A stretch of 22,870 nucleotides of DNA from Terfezia claveryi (lineage: Eukaryota > Ascomycota > Pezizomycetes > Pezizales > Pezizaceae): positions 1 through 22,870 of the forward strand of contig WHUX01000490.1 of assembly GCA_015179025.1 (NCBI GenBank), given 5' to 3'. Below, piece after piece: positions 8,659 through 18,089 of the stretch; position 1 is the stretch's first letter, and the number at the start of each line of letters is the position of its first letter. The position numbers and the translations under genes were made by a program. The notes under the pieces were generated by a model. That model saw nothing but the letters and a program-made list of their open reading frames with translations, was not told the DNA's origin and did not search any database.

Positions 8659-10120
8659 TGTCACGGGGTGACATCCAGTCCTACCAAAGGTACTTGGGCC
8701 CTTATAGAACGACCCTAGAATCTATATGAGCTCTAGGTACACTCTTAGCAGTGTGGTGCAAACGTTTCTAATACTTATCTATAAGAGTTAAGTATATGAA
8801 ATGAGTATGAACCTCGGAATAGTTTATAATCATCCTAGATGGTTAAGACCCTTATGGAACGTCCATAGACCCTTGAGGGAGCTACGGTTTAAGTTTCATA
8901 AGAATCCGATTAACGGTTCAATTGTTATACTCAGATTAATATGCTGACTATATGCATATATATGCTAGCTATATTAGCTGTTACCCTGAAGTCTTGGCGT
9001 TACCCTGAATATTGAATTATTACCCTGAACTGCAGGAAAATAATTCGGTAAAAATAACTAAAAAAATGAAGGACCAAGGGCGCACTTTAGACCAAAGTGC
9101 GTCCGGTGACACTATAAGGGAGTGCGCCCAGGACAGAGGCCAAAGGTAGGGCCAAAACATAAAGTTCTCCGAATTTAATGTTTCAAGGTTCTATCTAGGC
9201 CTACTCTTCGTCCTGATTCCATTTCTGCAATCCTTTTTATGATCGGAGTTAAACTTATGGAGATATAAGACTTTTAATATGGTCATATAGGTCCACGAGG
9301 AGGTTTACTTATTATTGGTAATAACTTCGTGAATAATTTGGGTATCGCGATAAACTAAGATTCTATAATCTTCTATGCGTTGATACCTTTCCAATGGTAA
9401 TCTACTTGTGACCCACGGTTCTCTATTCATAGAGTTATGTGCAGTTGAAAATTATTTTCAATGGACACTAGACACTATTAAGTGAATATTGCCGGAAACA
9501 TAATTAGATGCCTTCGGATATTGTTGGATGGTAATTCGATAGTATCGGGGATTGGTAACGTATCTGAAATTGAATTTAGTTGTCTCGGATAAGAATTCTT
9601 TAATGGGATAAGCGAGTTATAAGCGAAGTACGTATAACATGCAGACATGGGAATATTCTCTACGTTCGGGTTAGTAACCTGTGACAACGAGTGCAGATAG
9701 CAACTGCATTAACAAAGGTGTGGATGGCATAACACTTAGGAAGAAATTCCAAGGTGACAGGTAGGCCCGCGTTTTATAAAATATTTTTATCATAAGAATA
9801 TCTACAAACACCGCGGGATATAAATAGTGCAAGTAGTTCCGGTTGAATTCATTCTACCACCAGTGAGTATTCGAAAGCAAGAGCACCTCGAGTATACGAA
9901 GCCTACAAAGTTCTAAGTCTTGAGTTAACTTTACGTTCAAGTGACATAGGATTTATTTTGTGTTGCGAAATAAGATCCGTCGTGAGGAACTACTGTTTGA
10001 CTAAACTTTACTGCTATAGGATTGATATTCTGTGTTGCGGAATAGATATCGTTGCGGCAGGAAATTACGGCCGTCCTAATAGTCGCAAGAGCGCTATCAG
10101 TCAATAGGGCCCCCGTGACA
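8659..10120 (+). mobile_element. Solo LTR of the same family inserted in gag (1462 bp)
   Basis: It starts TGTCACGGGGTGACATCC and ends GGGCCCCCGTGACA, and is flanked by ATGGG on both sides (8654-8658 and 10121-10125). Internal retrotransposon sequence is absent, so a full element inserted and then lost its inside by LTR-LTR recombination. It is close to the 5' LTR at 5868-7331, with mostly transition differences. Its TATA box is at 9819-9826 and reads in the direction of the remaining gag and pol. Confidence 0.95.
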
Positions 10121-10883
10121 ATGGGACACGTTTAATGTCTTTAAACATGAATTCATAAACGCACACCAGAACCAGCATGAGAAGTGGGATGCAAAGGTCT
10201 CCCTTCAGAAGGAGTTCCAAAAGAAAGGTGAGTTGATGAAAGATTTCAACGCTCGTGTCAGGGTTCATCAGTTGGTAGCGGAACTACCACGGGAACAGCT
10301 CTGGGAGCACCTGATTAGTACTATTCAGCCTGAGACTCGGGCCCATATGGTCCGAGTCAGTACTGACAAAGACATTCTAGACAAGGTACCTGCGAGCACA
10401 GAAATGTGCTTTCAGGCCATCGCAAATGCCGGGTCTCAGGTTGAGTATGAGAAGGTTAGGGAGGCACATGCACAGAGACAGTTCCGTCAAAAAGAACAGG
10501 CTGCTGGTGCGAAAAAGGAGGTACCCAACACTCCCAAGACTGCCGAAAAGAAGTCTGAAAACCTCAAAGACCGAATTACCAAGTCAAAGCAAAAGGCAAA
10601 AACCAAGCCTGATGCTAAGGCTAAATCGAAATCCGATACCTCTTCTAAGAAAGCTAAAGAGCCTGGCCAAGATAGCATTACATATGCTATGAGACAGGCT
10701 CGGAAGAAGAATGGACAGTGCATCAAGTATAGGGATAAAACTCACATGATAGGTGACTGTTCAATTGGTTGGAAGGTTACAGATGAGACAAAGGCAAAGG
10801 GAAAGGGTAAAGGAAAGGAGGAAGCTAAGAAAGTGGCGACAGTGTCTGCAGGAGCGGCTGTAGCAACGCCACTTAAGGTTTAG
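10121..10883 (+). pseudogene. gag: gag, C-terminal part (capsid end, basic linker, zinc knuckle)
   Basis: This continues the frame broken at 8658, with DTFNVFKHEFINAHQ, and reads without a stop to TAG at 10881-10883. It holds the second half of the Gag capsid domain (ELPREQLWEHLISTIQPETR), then a long Lys-rich linker (about 10500-10680), then a nucleocapsid zinc knuckle. The knuckle should be C-x2-C-x4-H-x4-C, but reads C-x2-Y-x4-H-x4-C (CIKYRDKTHMIGDC near 10720-10760). The second Cys is lost by a change that fits TGT to TAT. The tail is Lys/Ala-rich. RNA packaging would be impaired even if the gene were expressed. Confidence 0.88.
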
Positions 10884-11222
10884 TTTGGGCATATTGTGAG
10901 TGAGGATGAGTTGGATTATGGGGAAAATTCGGACTGTTAGGGATGCGGGCTATCTAGTACGTTGGGTCGGATAGTCTCGCAGGATTGGTTTTCTATTTAT
11001 GTTATAAGGTATGGCATCTCTGTTTGCAGTTGGAAGGAGGAACATGTAGGGGAACCTATGGATATTGACCCTGTTTTGATTAGTTCTGTTTCTCGCAATT
11101 TGTCTTCTTCTGCTATTTCTTCTCTTTCTTTATTAAATAAAAACGCAAAAAAAGAGACAAAAAGAAAAGCCGATGATGAGGTGGCTCCTCATATTGGCGT
11201 ACTCGAAAAAAGACCATGAAAG
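10884..11222 (+). other. Gag-pol linker region with short ORF
   Basis: This is about 340 bases between the gag stop and the protease domain. An open frame at 10962-11219 contains a stretch rich in Ser and then Lys (LLNKNAKKETKRKADDE) and ends just before the protease frame. It looks like the N-terminal linker of the pol polyprotein separated by frameshifts. No known domain is visible. Confidence 0.4.
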
Positions 11223-11774
11223 GTGGCAGTGCCGGATATTTCATTGGATGGAATTAAGGATCTCTCTTTGGCAGGAAAATCGGGTACGAAGGTATTGAAG
11301 CGTGAAGGACTGAAATTTCTTTTCTCTGTTAAGTTATCTTGGATGTACGGAGGAAATAAATGCGAAATTTCTATTAATGCTTTAATTGATACTAGCGCAG
11401 AAGCCACGATTTTTGATTCTTCTTTCGTTAAACAGATGATGCTGCCTTGGGTTAAGAGGGAGAAAAGACTGAGATTAGAGAGCGCCAACGGCTCGATTCT
11501 AAGAGGTCTGGCACAGTGCATGTTCAGAACCTGAAGATAGAGGTCCCAGATGCAAGATCTGGAAAAATAAAACTCTTGACCTGGTAACCGAGGTTGCGTG
11601 CCTCGAACCAGGTCTACCACTCATTTTGGGGATGGATTGGATTAAAGCCAATTGTGATAAGCTACGAGTCACCACTCCTTACGGACTCGAGCTAAAAAGA
11701 GCATTAGAAATCGAGGAGGTTACTGATTTTCTGACTTTGACGAAGTACTTGCAGACACTCAATATGTCGGATTA
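11223..11774 (+). pseudogene. pol: Aspartic protease region of pol, broken
   Basis: This is the retropepsin-type protease that would process Gag and Pol. The active-site loop reads LIDTSAEATIFDSSF, where the family has D-T-G-A. The Gly is replaced by Ser, which fits a GGC to AGC transition. After a frameshift near 11525, a second frame carries the C-terminal flap motif PLILGMDWIKANCD (about 11613-11655), typical of Ty3/gypsy proteases. The altered catalytic triplet and split frame indicate that it is inactive. Confidence 0.75.
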
Positions 11775-11831
11775 ATTGAAATAGAGGAATGGGATTATCA
11801 GAGGTTCGCTAATGGAGATGTTCGCAAGGTT

Positions 11832-12676
11832 ATGAAAATAACAGCGACCGAAAATATTCATGAACTTGCTGATCGATTGCCAACACAGTACAGGGATTTT
11901 GTAAAAATCTTAGGAAAGGAGTTGCAATCCACCCTTCCCACACACGGTCCACAAGATATGACAATTGAGTTAGAAGAAGGAAAGAGTCCCCCGTCAGGAA
12001 AACTATACCCCCTCTTCCCTGATGAACTGGAGCTTCTAAAAGAATACCTAGATGAGATACTCCGAACCGGCAAGATAAGACTGAGCAAAAGCAATGCTGG
12101 CACTCCTATATTCTTTGCCAAACAGCCAAATGGCAAGCTCAGAATAGTCGTAGACTATAGAGGGCTCAATGCCATAACCAAAAAAGACAAGTATCCCCTA
12201 CCACTTATGACTACCCTAATGGAACAAGTTGGTACTTCATAGGTTTTCTCCAAACCAGATCTCAAACTCAGGTTTAACCTACTCAGAATAGCAGCTGGAG
12301 ACGAGTGGGAAACAGCGTTCAAGACAAGATATGGCCTATACGAATATACAGTTATGCCTTTTGGGCTAACTAATGTGCCATCTGTTTTCTAGTGATATGT
12401 TAACAATATTCTATCGGAACGAATTGACCGAGGAATAGTTGTATATATTGATGATATCCTCATTTATACCCAAACAGAGGAAGAACATGTCGAGCTCATC
12501 CGTTGGGTGCTGCAGAAACTAACAGAGAATAACCTTTGTATCAACATAGACAAGTGTATCTTCCATGTACCAGAAGTCGAATTGTGGGATTTAAAGTAGG
12601 TACAAAGGGGATACAAATGGGGCAGAAGAAAGTCGAGGACATCTTCGCCTAGCAGACTCCTCGGAACGTCAAAGAA
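11832..12676 (+). pseudogene. pol: Reverse transcriptase region of pol
   Basis: This is the RNA-dependent DNA polymerase. Visible motifs are [20 protein letters not shown] (fingers, about 12105-12165), [21 protein letters not shown] (about 12350-12375) and the catalytic box VYIDDIL at 12441-12461, with both Asp codons intact. The frame is broken by TAG at 12240-12242 and by TAG-TGA at 12390-12395. At those sites the family sense codons are probably CAG and CGA, each changed by C to T. A one-base loss near 12580 and TAG at 12650-12652 (Trp expected) follow. The lengths of the segments between breaks are normal for the domain. Confidence 0.9.
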
Positions 12677-13240
12677 GTGCAGAGGTTTATTGGTTTTGCT
12701 AATTTCTATCGCCGGTTTATTCAAGGCTTTAGTAGTTTGGCTTTGCCGATTCAGACACTAACGCACAATGGAGTTCTTTGGAACTGGACACAGCAGTGTC
12801 AACAGGCCTTCGATGAGTTGAAATATAGGTTCACCACCGCTCCGATACTATGCCATTATCACTCAGAACAACCAAAAGTGATCGAGATAGATGCATCTGA
12901 TCTAGCAAAAGCTGGTATTCTATCCCAAAAAGAACCAGATGGTCGTTGGCACCCAGTAGTATACTATTTGAAACGCTTTATCCCAGCAGAACTTAATTAC
13001 GATGTCCATGACAAAGAGATGGTCGTAATTGTTAATTGTTTCCATGAATGGAAACATTTTCTCATGGGTGCTCCGGAGGAGTAATAGAATATACGGATCA
13101 CAAGAACCTAGAGTACTTTAATTCCACTAAGATACTCAATCGAAGGCAGGCCAGATGGGCGGAAATACTAAGCCAGTTTCATTTTAGAATCATCTACTGC
13201 CCAGGTGATAAAAATAGCAAAACAGAAGCGCTTTCTCGTC
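12677..13240 (+). pseudogene. pol: RT connection and RNase H region of pol
   Basis: RNase H removes the RNA template strand. The segment starts with the end of the RT thumb (FIGFANFYRRFIQGFS), followed by RNase H with EIDASDLAKAGILSQ, the KEMVVIV step and [10 protein letters not shown]. This is the usual Ty3/gypsy RNase H set of acidic residues. It ends with [13 protein letters not shown] and CPGDKNSKTEALSR (ADALSR expected). A one-base loss near 13082 shifts the frame between the KHFLMGAPEE and YTDHKN parts. The region from 13085 to 13560 is otherwise open. Confidence 0.88.
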
Positions 13241-14346
13241 AGGTTGATCCTGACCTCGAAGGAGGGGAAGAGAAGCAGGACCATATGATTCAGATGTTCA
13301 AGCCTAGTCAATTCCAACTAGGAACAAGTGAGGAGAGTCTAGTAACGCGCCATATTATGGCAGTGAAGGCCTCACAAACAGAAGAATCAAGTTGGTCAAA
13401 AGAGATCCTAGAGGCTGGTCTCAAGGATGACAAGTGGTTAGGGATACAGAATGCGTTGAAGTTTGGCAAGGAGTACTCCGGACTCGATCATTACGGTTTA
13501 GAAGATGACATGGTAACCTATGAACGTCGCCTATATACACCTGACAACAACTCCTTAAGTTGAAAGTAGCTTTCCAGTGTCACAATACTAAAGTTGCAGG
13601 ATATTTCGGATATGACAAAACCCTCGAGCTTATGAAACGAAATTACTACTGGCCTAATATGGAAGACTGGGTACGAAACTACGTTCGCACATATGATGCT
13701 TGCCAAAGAAATAAGACTGCAAGACACAAGAAATATGGTAAGCTCGTACCTCTTCCAATCCCCTATTGGCCGTGGAACACATTTCGATGGATTTCATCAC
13801 TGATTTACCGCCAGTCAAAGTGTACAATCAGATCTGAGTTATTGTTGATAGGTTTACTAAAATGTCACATTTTATTGCCTTAAAGAACCAGAAGGCAAAA
13901 GAGTTGGCTGGGATATTTGTCAAAAGGTTTGGAGGCTGCACGGATTACCAAAGAGGGTTGTTTCGGATCGGGATTCGGTGTTTACAAGTTCATTTTGGAT
14001 GGAGGTAATGCGGTTATTAGGAGCTGAATTGGATAAGTCCTCAACATATCATCCCCAGACTGATGGTCAAACTGAACGAGTCAACCAGACCCTTGAGCAT
14101 TATCTACCGACATATTGCTGTTGGGATCAGGATGACTGGGTCAAGTTATTACTATTTGCTGAGTTCTGTTATTATAACACTGTCCATTCTAGAACCAAAC
14201 TCACACCATTCTTTGCCGCATATGCTCAACACCCAGAAAATAATTTCCAGAACCCAAACGAAGCCTCAACTGAATCAAATAACCCTGAGGCAGTCAAGAC
14301 AGTCGAAACCTTGGACGCAATAAGAGAGGCTATGAGGGAGAACATG
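13241..14346 (+). pseudogene. pol: Integrase region of pol, truncated at the 3' end
   Basis: Integrase joins the cDNA to host DNA. The zinc-binding domain (about 13560-13720) keeps KVAG-F-GYDKT, but its expected second His (GHF) is Tyr and the first Cys of the C-x2-C pair is Tyr. Both fit transitions, and the minus copy keeps the original residues. The DDE core is spread over two frames. The first Asp is at 13790-13792 (SMDFITDLP), the second at 13966-13968 (SDRDSVF) and the Glu at 14074-14076 (QTERVNQ), a D-35-E spacing. Frameshifts lie near 13555 and 13920. At 14346, right after MREAMRENM, similarity to the minus copy stops, so the C-terminal domain and chromodomain are missing. Confidence 0.88.
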
Positions 14347-14366
14347 CATCAGCAACTACGTTATTT

Positions 14367-14395
14367 GCGTCAGGTGCGTCAGACGCACCTGATGC
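14367..14395. repeat. Short near-perfect palindrome beside the element breakpoint
   Basis: GCGTCAGGTGCGTC and GACGCACCTGATGC are inverted 14 bp arms matching at 13 of 14 positions around one base. It lies 21 bases after the point where the plus gypsy copy stops matching its family. It could be the tip of an inserted DNA element or a rearrangement junction. No matching second terminus was found. Confidence 0.7.
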
Positions 14396-14519
14396 CATAT
14401 AGCAAAACTCAACGTTGTGACGCAGAGGTATTTCCTCTAACTCTCGAGACGTATGATAACCACTTCCAATGTTTCTACTCTAACTCTTACTTAAGCTGTG
14501 CTGTTACCATGCAAGCCGA

Positions 14520-14985
14520 CGTCCCGCGTTCTTAACGTTTCGCCTTTGAATTGACTTTGCTAATACACTTTTACCTGTCTATCCTCCCGACTACATCTAA
14601 CCTTCTATTGTCGTTCCCGCGTCACTGTTCATCTATTTCGTTCTCTCATGGTATCCATCTCCCAATCCTCTTTCCGGCGTTCCTTGCCCTTGCCCCACGT
14701 CCTTAACTTCTCTATCCTACAAAGCTCTTCAAGTGTTCCTAATCTGACACCTCGCATTTCTATCTTCTCCATCCTACGTTTGTCTTTCTGATATTTCTTA
14801 GCCAAACCCCCACGTTTCTAATTTCCCCATCCTACAATAGCTCTTCAGATATTTTTAATCCGACACCTCGCGTTCATAACTTGCCCTATCCAATAATTGC
14901 CCTTCAGATGTTTCTATTCCTACTCGTCATGTTCTTTACTTAACCGTTATACTCTCTGCGTGTGCAAATGTTCTCCTTTTAATCT
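14520..14985. repeat. Degenerate ~57-59 bp tandem repeats, pyrimidine-rich on plus strand
   Basis: A pattern CACCTCGCGTTC / TAACTT / CCATCCTACAA / GCTCTTCAGATGTTTCTAAT recurs with starts near 14695, 14751, 14808, 14866 and 14925, with weaker copies upstream near 14522-14640. Odd and even units differ at the first step (CCCCACGT against CACCTCGC), suggesting a ~115 bp higher-order pair. The minus strand has short open stretches in which a ~19-residue motif (LEELCRIEKLRTWG) is visible, but stops interrupt it. Confidence 0.6.
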
Positions 14986-15290
14986 GCGTTCCATTTGCTA
15001 ATTACCAAACATATCTTCCATAAACAAAAAAAAACCTCATTCATAGCAGAAGTTCCTTACGACCTCCAACACCAAGAAATGAAATCCAACGCAATGCATA
15101 CTCTTTCCTCCCACCAAATTACATCTACCAACCTTCCCCGTCCCAGCTTCCAGTGAACACGTTTTATGAAAAAGAAACACACGACCACACGCAAGCAAAA
15201 GAAATACAGCTAACGAGATAACATAACCCCATAGAGAGAATAGCCTTGAAACTGACATAGAAAAACCCATTCCTCAAACATACGACTTCT
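14986..15290. other. Stretch without a supported gene
   Basis: This is AT-rich and low in complexity, with an A9-10 run near 15025. A short minus-strand ORF (15037-15270) shows no recognisable product. It forms the 3' flank of the decayed minus-strand gene that ends at 15291. Confidence 0.4.
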
Positions 15291-16714
15291 TCAGTCACTT
15301 TCTGTGTCCTCTTCGTCTATATCCCCTGTCCCTGTCAGTGCATCATCAACCTCCGAGTTTAATGGTCCAGCCAATTCTACTGATGAATCTCTCAGTAGAC
15401 TCCCTTCGCGACGGCGCTTCTCCGCTGCACCTCTAATCTTTCATACGAGTGCTCTAGCTCCTTTCTCAATTCCGCCTCATATCGTGCTTCATCTTCGACT
15501 TGTGGTGCGTCAACTGGTTCTACTTCCACCATCCTTACCTGAGCTGCAATCCGACAGCCAAGTCAGCCTTGATGTTATTCACCATGAGGTCCTTTATTGC
15601 TTTTGGATGAATCTCCCATGTATTCATCAGCCTCTCATATGTGCCTGTTTTGCGTTAGTCCCTTGTCCAACATTGTGCTCCATTTGTTGCTCTTCATTGG
15701 TTATTCTCAACTTACACCAGGCGGTTTCGTATTTGAACTCCTGCATGACTGGATTACAATCTCCTGTCTTCCATGCTTTCAAACTGTGACGCATTGCTGA
15801 GGCCACAAAGCATATGAAGACACCATTGATTCTATCCAGAAAGCCCGGGTCCCTATTCCCCTTCATTTTTGGGCCTTGGAAATACCATTGATATATTATA
15901 TTAACGATCTCCTCCGCACGGAACCGTCCCCTAAACTCCTTTTTGGACATCAATATTAGCATCAGATATTGGACTGGTGGTGTTTGCCATCCGACCAACT
16001 TACATCCCGACTGCTTTGCCTGCAGATAAATCGATCTCCTTCCAGCAAGTACTCAACCTTTGTCTTCATACATTCCTTTGGTAACTGGCTAATACCATAC
16101 ACCCCGTGATGCTTGCCTGACATTCATATATTAGATGTGCCCTTGTTCGGGAATGAATGCTTTTGAGCTGTTTCGAATCAGCAATCCAATGCCCCAAATC
16201 GGATTGGATGTCATACAAATGTATCAACCGCTCTTACTCGTTCTATCTGGTGAGGCCCCGTTTGTGCCTTATCCCAGGCATGCTGTATGAGCAGGAGTAA
16301 TTCACCCGGTATTAGCAGAGGTTTCCTATAATATATGTAGTTGGTCACAATCTTTTGTGCGGTACTCGCAAAAGGTTGTAAAATGTCGGGAATAGCTGAA
16401 AAGGATTGTGTTCCTCATCCAATGCCCGGCGCGAGCACAGCAGTGTCAACGAAAGTTTCCACTTCTGATTCGGAATCATTTCTGCCATCCTATGTCGGAA
16501 TAAGCTTACAATCTGACCAAAATATCACCTTCCTTATAAAAACCTCATTATCGAATGTGATGTTATTTGTGAACGCCGCAGCAGTTTCAACTGTTGGTTG
16601 TAGTTGAATCACAGTTGCTACAATTTGAGAGGCCTTATGTTTACGGCTTGCCTGCCCAGTTGGCGCAGTAGCTTGCTGAGAGGTAGCTTGCTGGGAAGAT
16701 ATTTTGCGAGGCAT
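15291..16714 (-). pseudogene. Decayed gene, possibly of the fungal DUF6532 group
   Basis: On the minus strand a coherent protein can be followed from an ATG at 16714 (MPRKISSQQAT, Ser/Gln/Thr-rich start) through a region with KIVTNYIYYRKPLLIPGELL and IQHAWDKAQ, then KVEYLLEGDRFIC. The main block (15998-15627) contains FRGRFRAEEIVNIIYQWYF and GVFICFVASAMRHSLKAWKTG, then a helical part (YERLMNTWEIHPKAIKDLM). It closes with a charged coiled stretch (EARYEAELRKELEHSYERLE) and an acidic tail (DIDEEDTESD) ending TGA at 15291-15293. At least three stops and several frameshifts interrupt it. The F-x-W / FI-FVA-A--H-L--W-TG pattern is reminiscent of DUF6532 proteins, common in fungal genomes near transposons. 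That assignment is from memory of the pattern and is tentative. No biochemical role is known. Confidence 0.45.
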
Positions 16715-17061
16715 TGCGGATGAAAAAGACTTGCGCAGGGGGTTTGTATAGAAATATTCCAATGCAAAGCATCTAATCCATTTCTTTGAGCATACAACTT
16801 GCTAATTAAATCCCCCTCCAAAAAAAATTTAAAAATCCACCCCCCCTCCCAAAAAAAAAAAAAAAGGAAAAAAAAACAACGAACACAGATCACCTAGACA
16901 AAAAAAAGGAGAAAAAAACAATGAACACAGATCACCTAGACAAAAAAAAAGGAGAAAAAAACAACGAATACAGATCACCTAAAAAAAAAAAAAAAAAAAC
17001 GAACAGTCCTCCGACACAGACCCTCTCCTTCCAACGCATACCATCCTTAGATCAGATCCAT
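16715..17061. other. Non-coding A-rich stretch between two minus-strand gene remnants
   Basis: No gene is supported. The left part could be the 5' flank of the gene starting at 16714. The right part is the A-rich repeat listed separately, followed by about 60 bases before the TGA of the next ORF. Confidence 0.5.
16820..17002 (+). repeat. A-rich tandem repeat, about 4 units of ~45-50 bp
   Basis: Units consist of an A run, GGAGAAAAAAACAACGAA, then CACAGATCACCTAGAC. The conserved CAGATCACCTA step recurs near 16886, 16929 and 16972, and the last unit is degraded to a pure A run. On the minus strand this is a poly-T tract just downstream of the ORF ending at 17062. Confidence 0.8.
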
Positions 17062-17622
17062 TCAGGCTAAATTGGCCACATTTACTCCTGCCTCATGCGT
17101 GGCTTGTTCTCTCGCCCTGCATGCAGCTGGCGGAGCTCCCGGATCTTGTCCGGCTCTAGCTCGTGCCACCGCTGAAGCACCTGCAGCGATCGGTCCCCTT
17201 GCTAGGAGCATTTCCCTGCCATTTTGTGGCTGGGGATCCAGTTCTTGCATGATGTTCCATGCTGGAGAATCTGAATTATAAATTTCCTCAGCTGGGAACC
17301 TTTCCCTCTGCTTCTGCTTCATCTGACGCAAAGCCCTCTGCTGCCTCTTAATTCGCTTGCGGAACTTTAGTTTCCGCTCCTCAAATGCCCCCATTGTCCG
17401 CGGGAAGGTACGTTTGGCAAAGCCGGCAAGATTTTGACTCAATGAGTTGGAATCCTCGGCAGGGTCAATGTACTCCTCAGCTGCATCCAGGAAGTCAGCT
17501 GCAAAGTATGCACCATCATCGGGAGGTGGGCTGTCTGCCACTACAGGCTCCAAAGCCGGATCCCTATACAGGATAACTTGTATCCTAATTGGTTTGGAGG
17601 AGCTTAGCTCCAAAAATGCCTA
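17062..17622 (-). pseudogene. ORF of unknown function, N-terminus cut off by LTR insertion
   Basis: About 185 codons are open from a TAG at 17620-17622, directly at the LTR border, down to TGA at 17062. There is no ATG at the start. The first usable codon is internal, so the 5' part was most likely separated by the retrotransposon insertion at 17623. The protein begins with a Pro/Asp-rich segment ([18 protein letters not shown]), then an acidic stretch and a strongly basic, probably helical segment ([20 protein letters not shown], then [10 protein letters not shown]). It ends with an Ala/Arg/Pro-rich C-terminus. It has no premature stop and its GC content is higher than its surroundings, so it may be a younger or formerly selected gene. 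I do not recognise the family. Confidence 0.45.
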
Positions 17623-17916
17623 TGTCATGGGGGCCCTATTGACTGATAGGGCTCTTGCGACTATTAGGACGGCCGTAATTTCCTGCCACAACGATATCTA
17701 TTCCGCAACACAGAATATCAATCCTATAGCAGTAAAGATTAGTCCAACAGTAGTTCCTCACGATGGATCTAATTTCGCAACACAAAATAAATCCTATGTC
17801 GCTTAAACGTAAAGTTAACTCAAGACTTAGAACTTTTTAGGCTTCGTGTACTCAAGGTGCTCTTGCTTTCGAATACTCGCTCGTGGTAGAATAAATTCAA
17901 CCGGAACTACTTGCAC

Positions 17917-17924
17917 TATTTATA
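17917..17924 (-). promoter_or_regulatory. TATA box of the minus-strand LTR
   Basis: TATAAATA on the minus strand, at the same position in the LTR as the boxes at 7030 and 9819. It would direct any read-out transcription towards the ORF at 17062-17622. Confidence 0.55.
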
Positions 17925-18089
17925 TCCCGCGGTGTTCGTAGATATTCTTATGATAAAAATATTTTTATAAAATGCGGGCTTACCTGTTACCTTGGAATTT
18001 CTTCCTAAGTGTTATGCCATCCACACCTTTGTTAATGCAGTTGCTATCTGCACTCGTTGTTACAGGTTACTAACCCGAACGTAGAGAAT

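Larger units (their letters stand above)
5868..14346 (+). mobile_element. Ty3/gypsy retrotransposon, plus copy, decayed and lacking its 3' end
   Basis: Order: LTR, gag, protease, reverse transcriptase, RNase H, integrase, which is the Ty3/gypsy (Metaviridae) gene order. The copy carries a nested solo LTR in gag and ends abruptly at 14346 in the integrase region, where the minus copy of the same family continues for roughly 900 more bases to its LTR. No plus-strand 3' LTR exists in the window. Stops and frameshifts occur in gag and pol. It is called a defective member of the same family as 17623-22870. Confidence 0.9.

Noticed and set aside
15304..15789. 161-codon plus-strand ORF
   Set aside because: It is antisense to the decayed minus-strand gene, whose coherent charged C-terminus explains the open frame better.
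17447..17806. Plus-strand ORFs opposite 17062-17622 and into the LTR
   Set aside because: One crosses the LTR border, and both are shadows of the minus-strand ORF.
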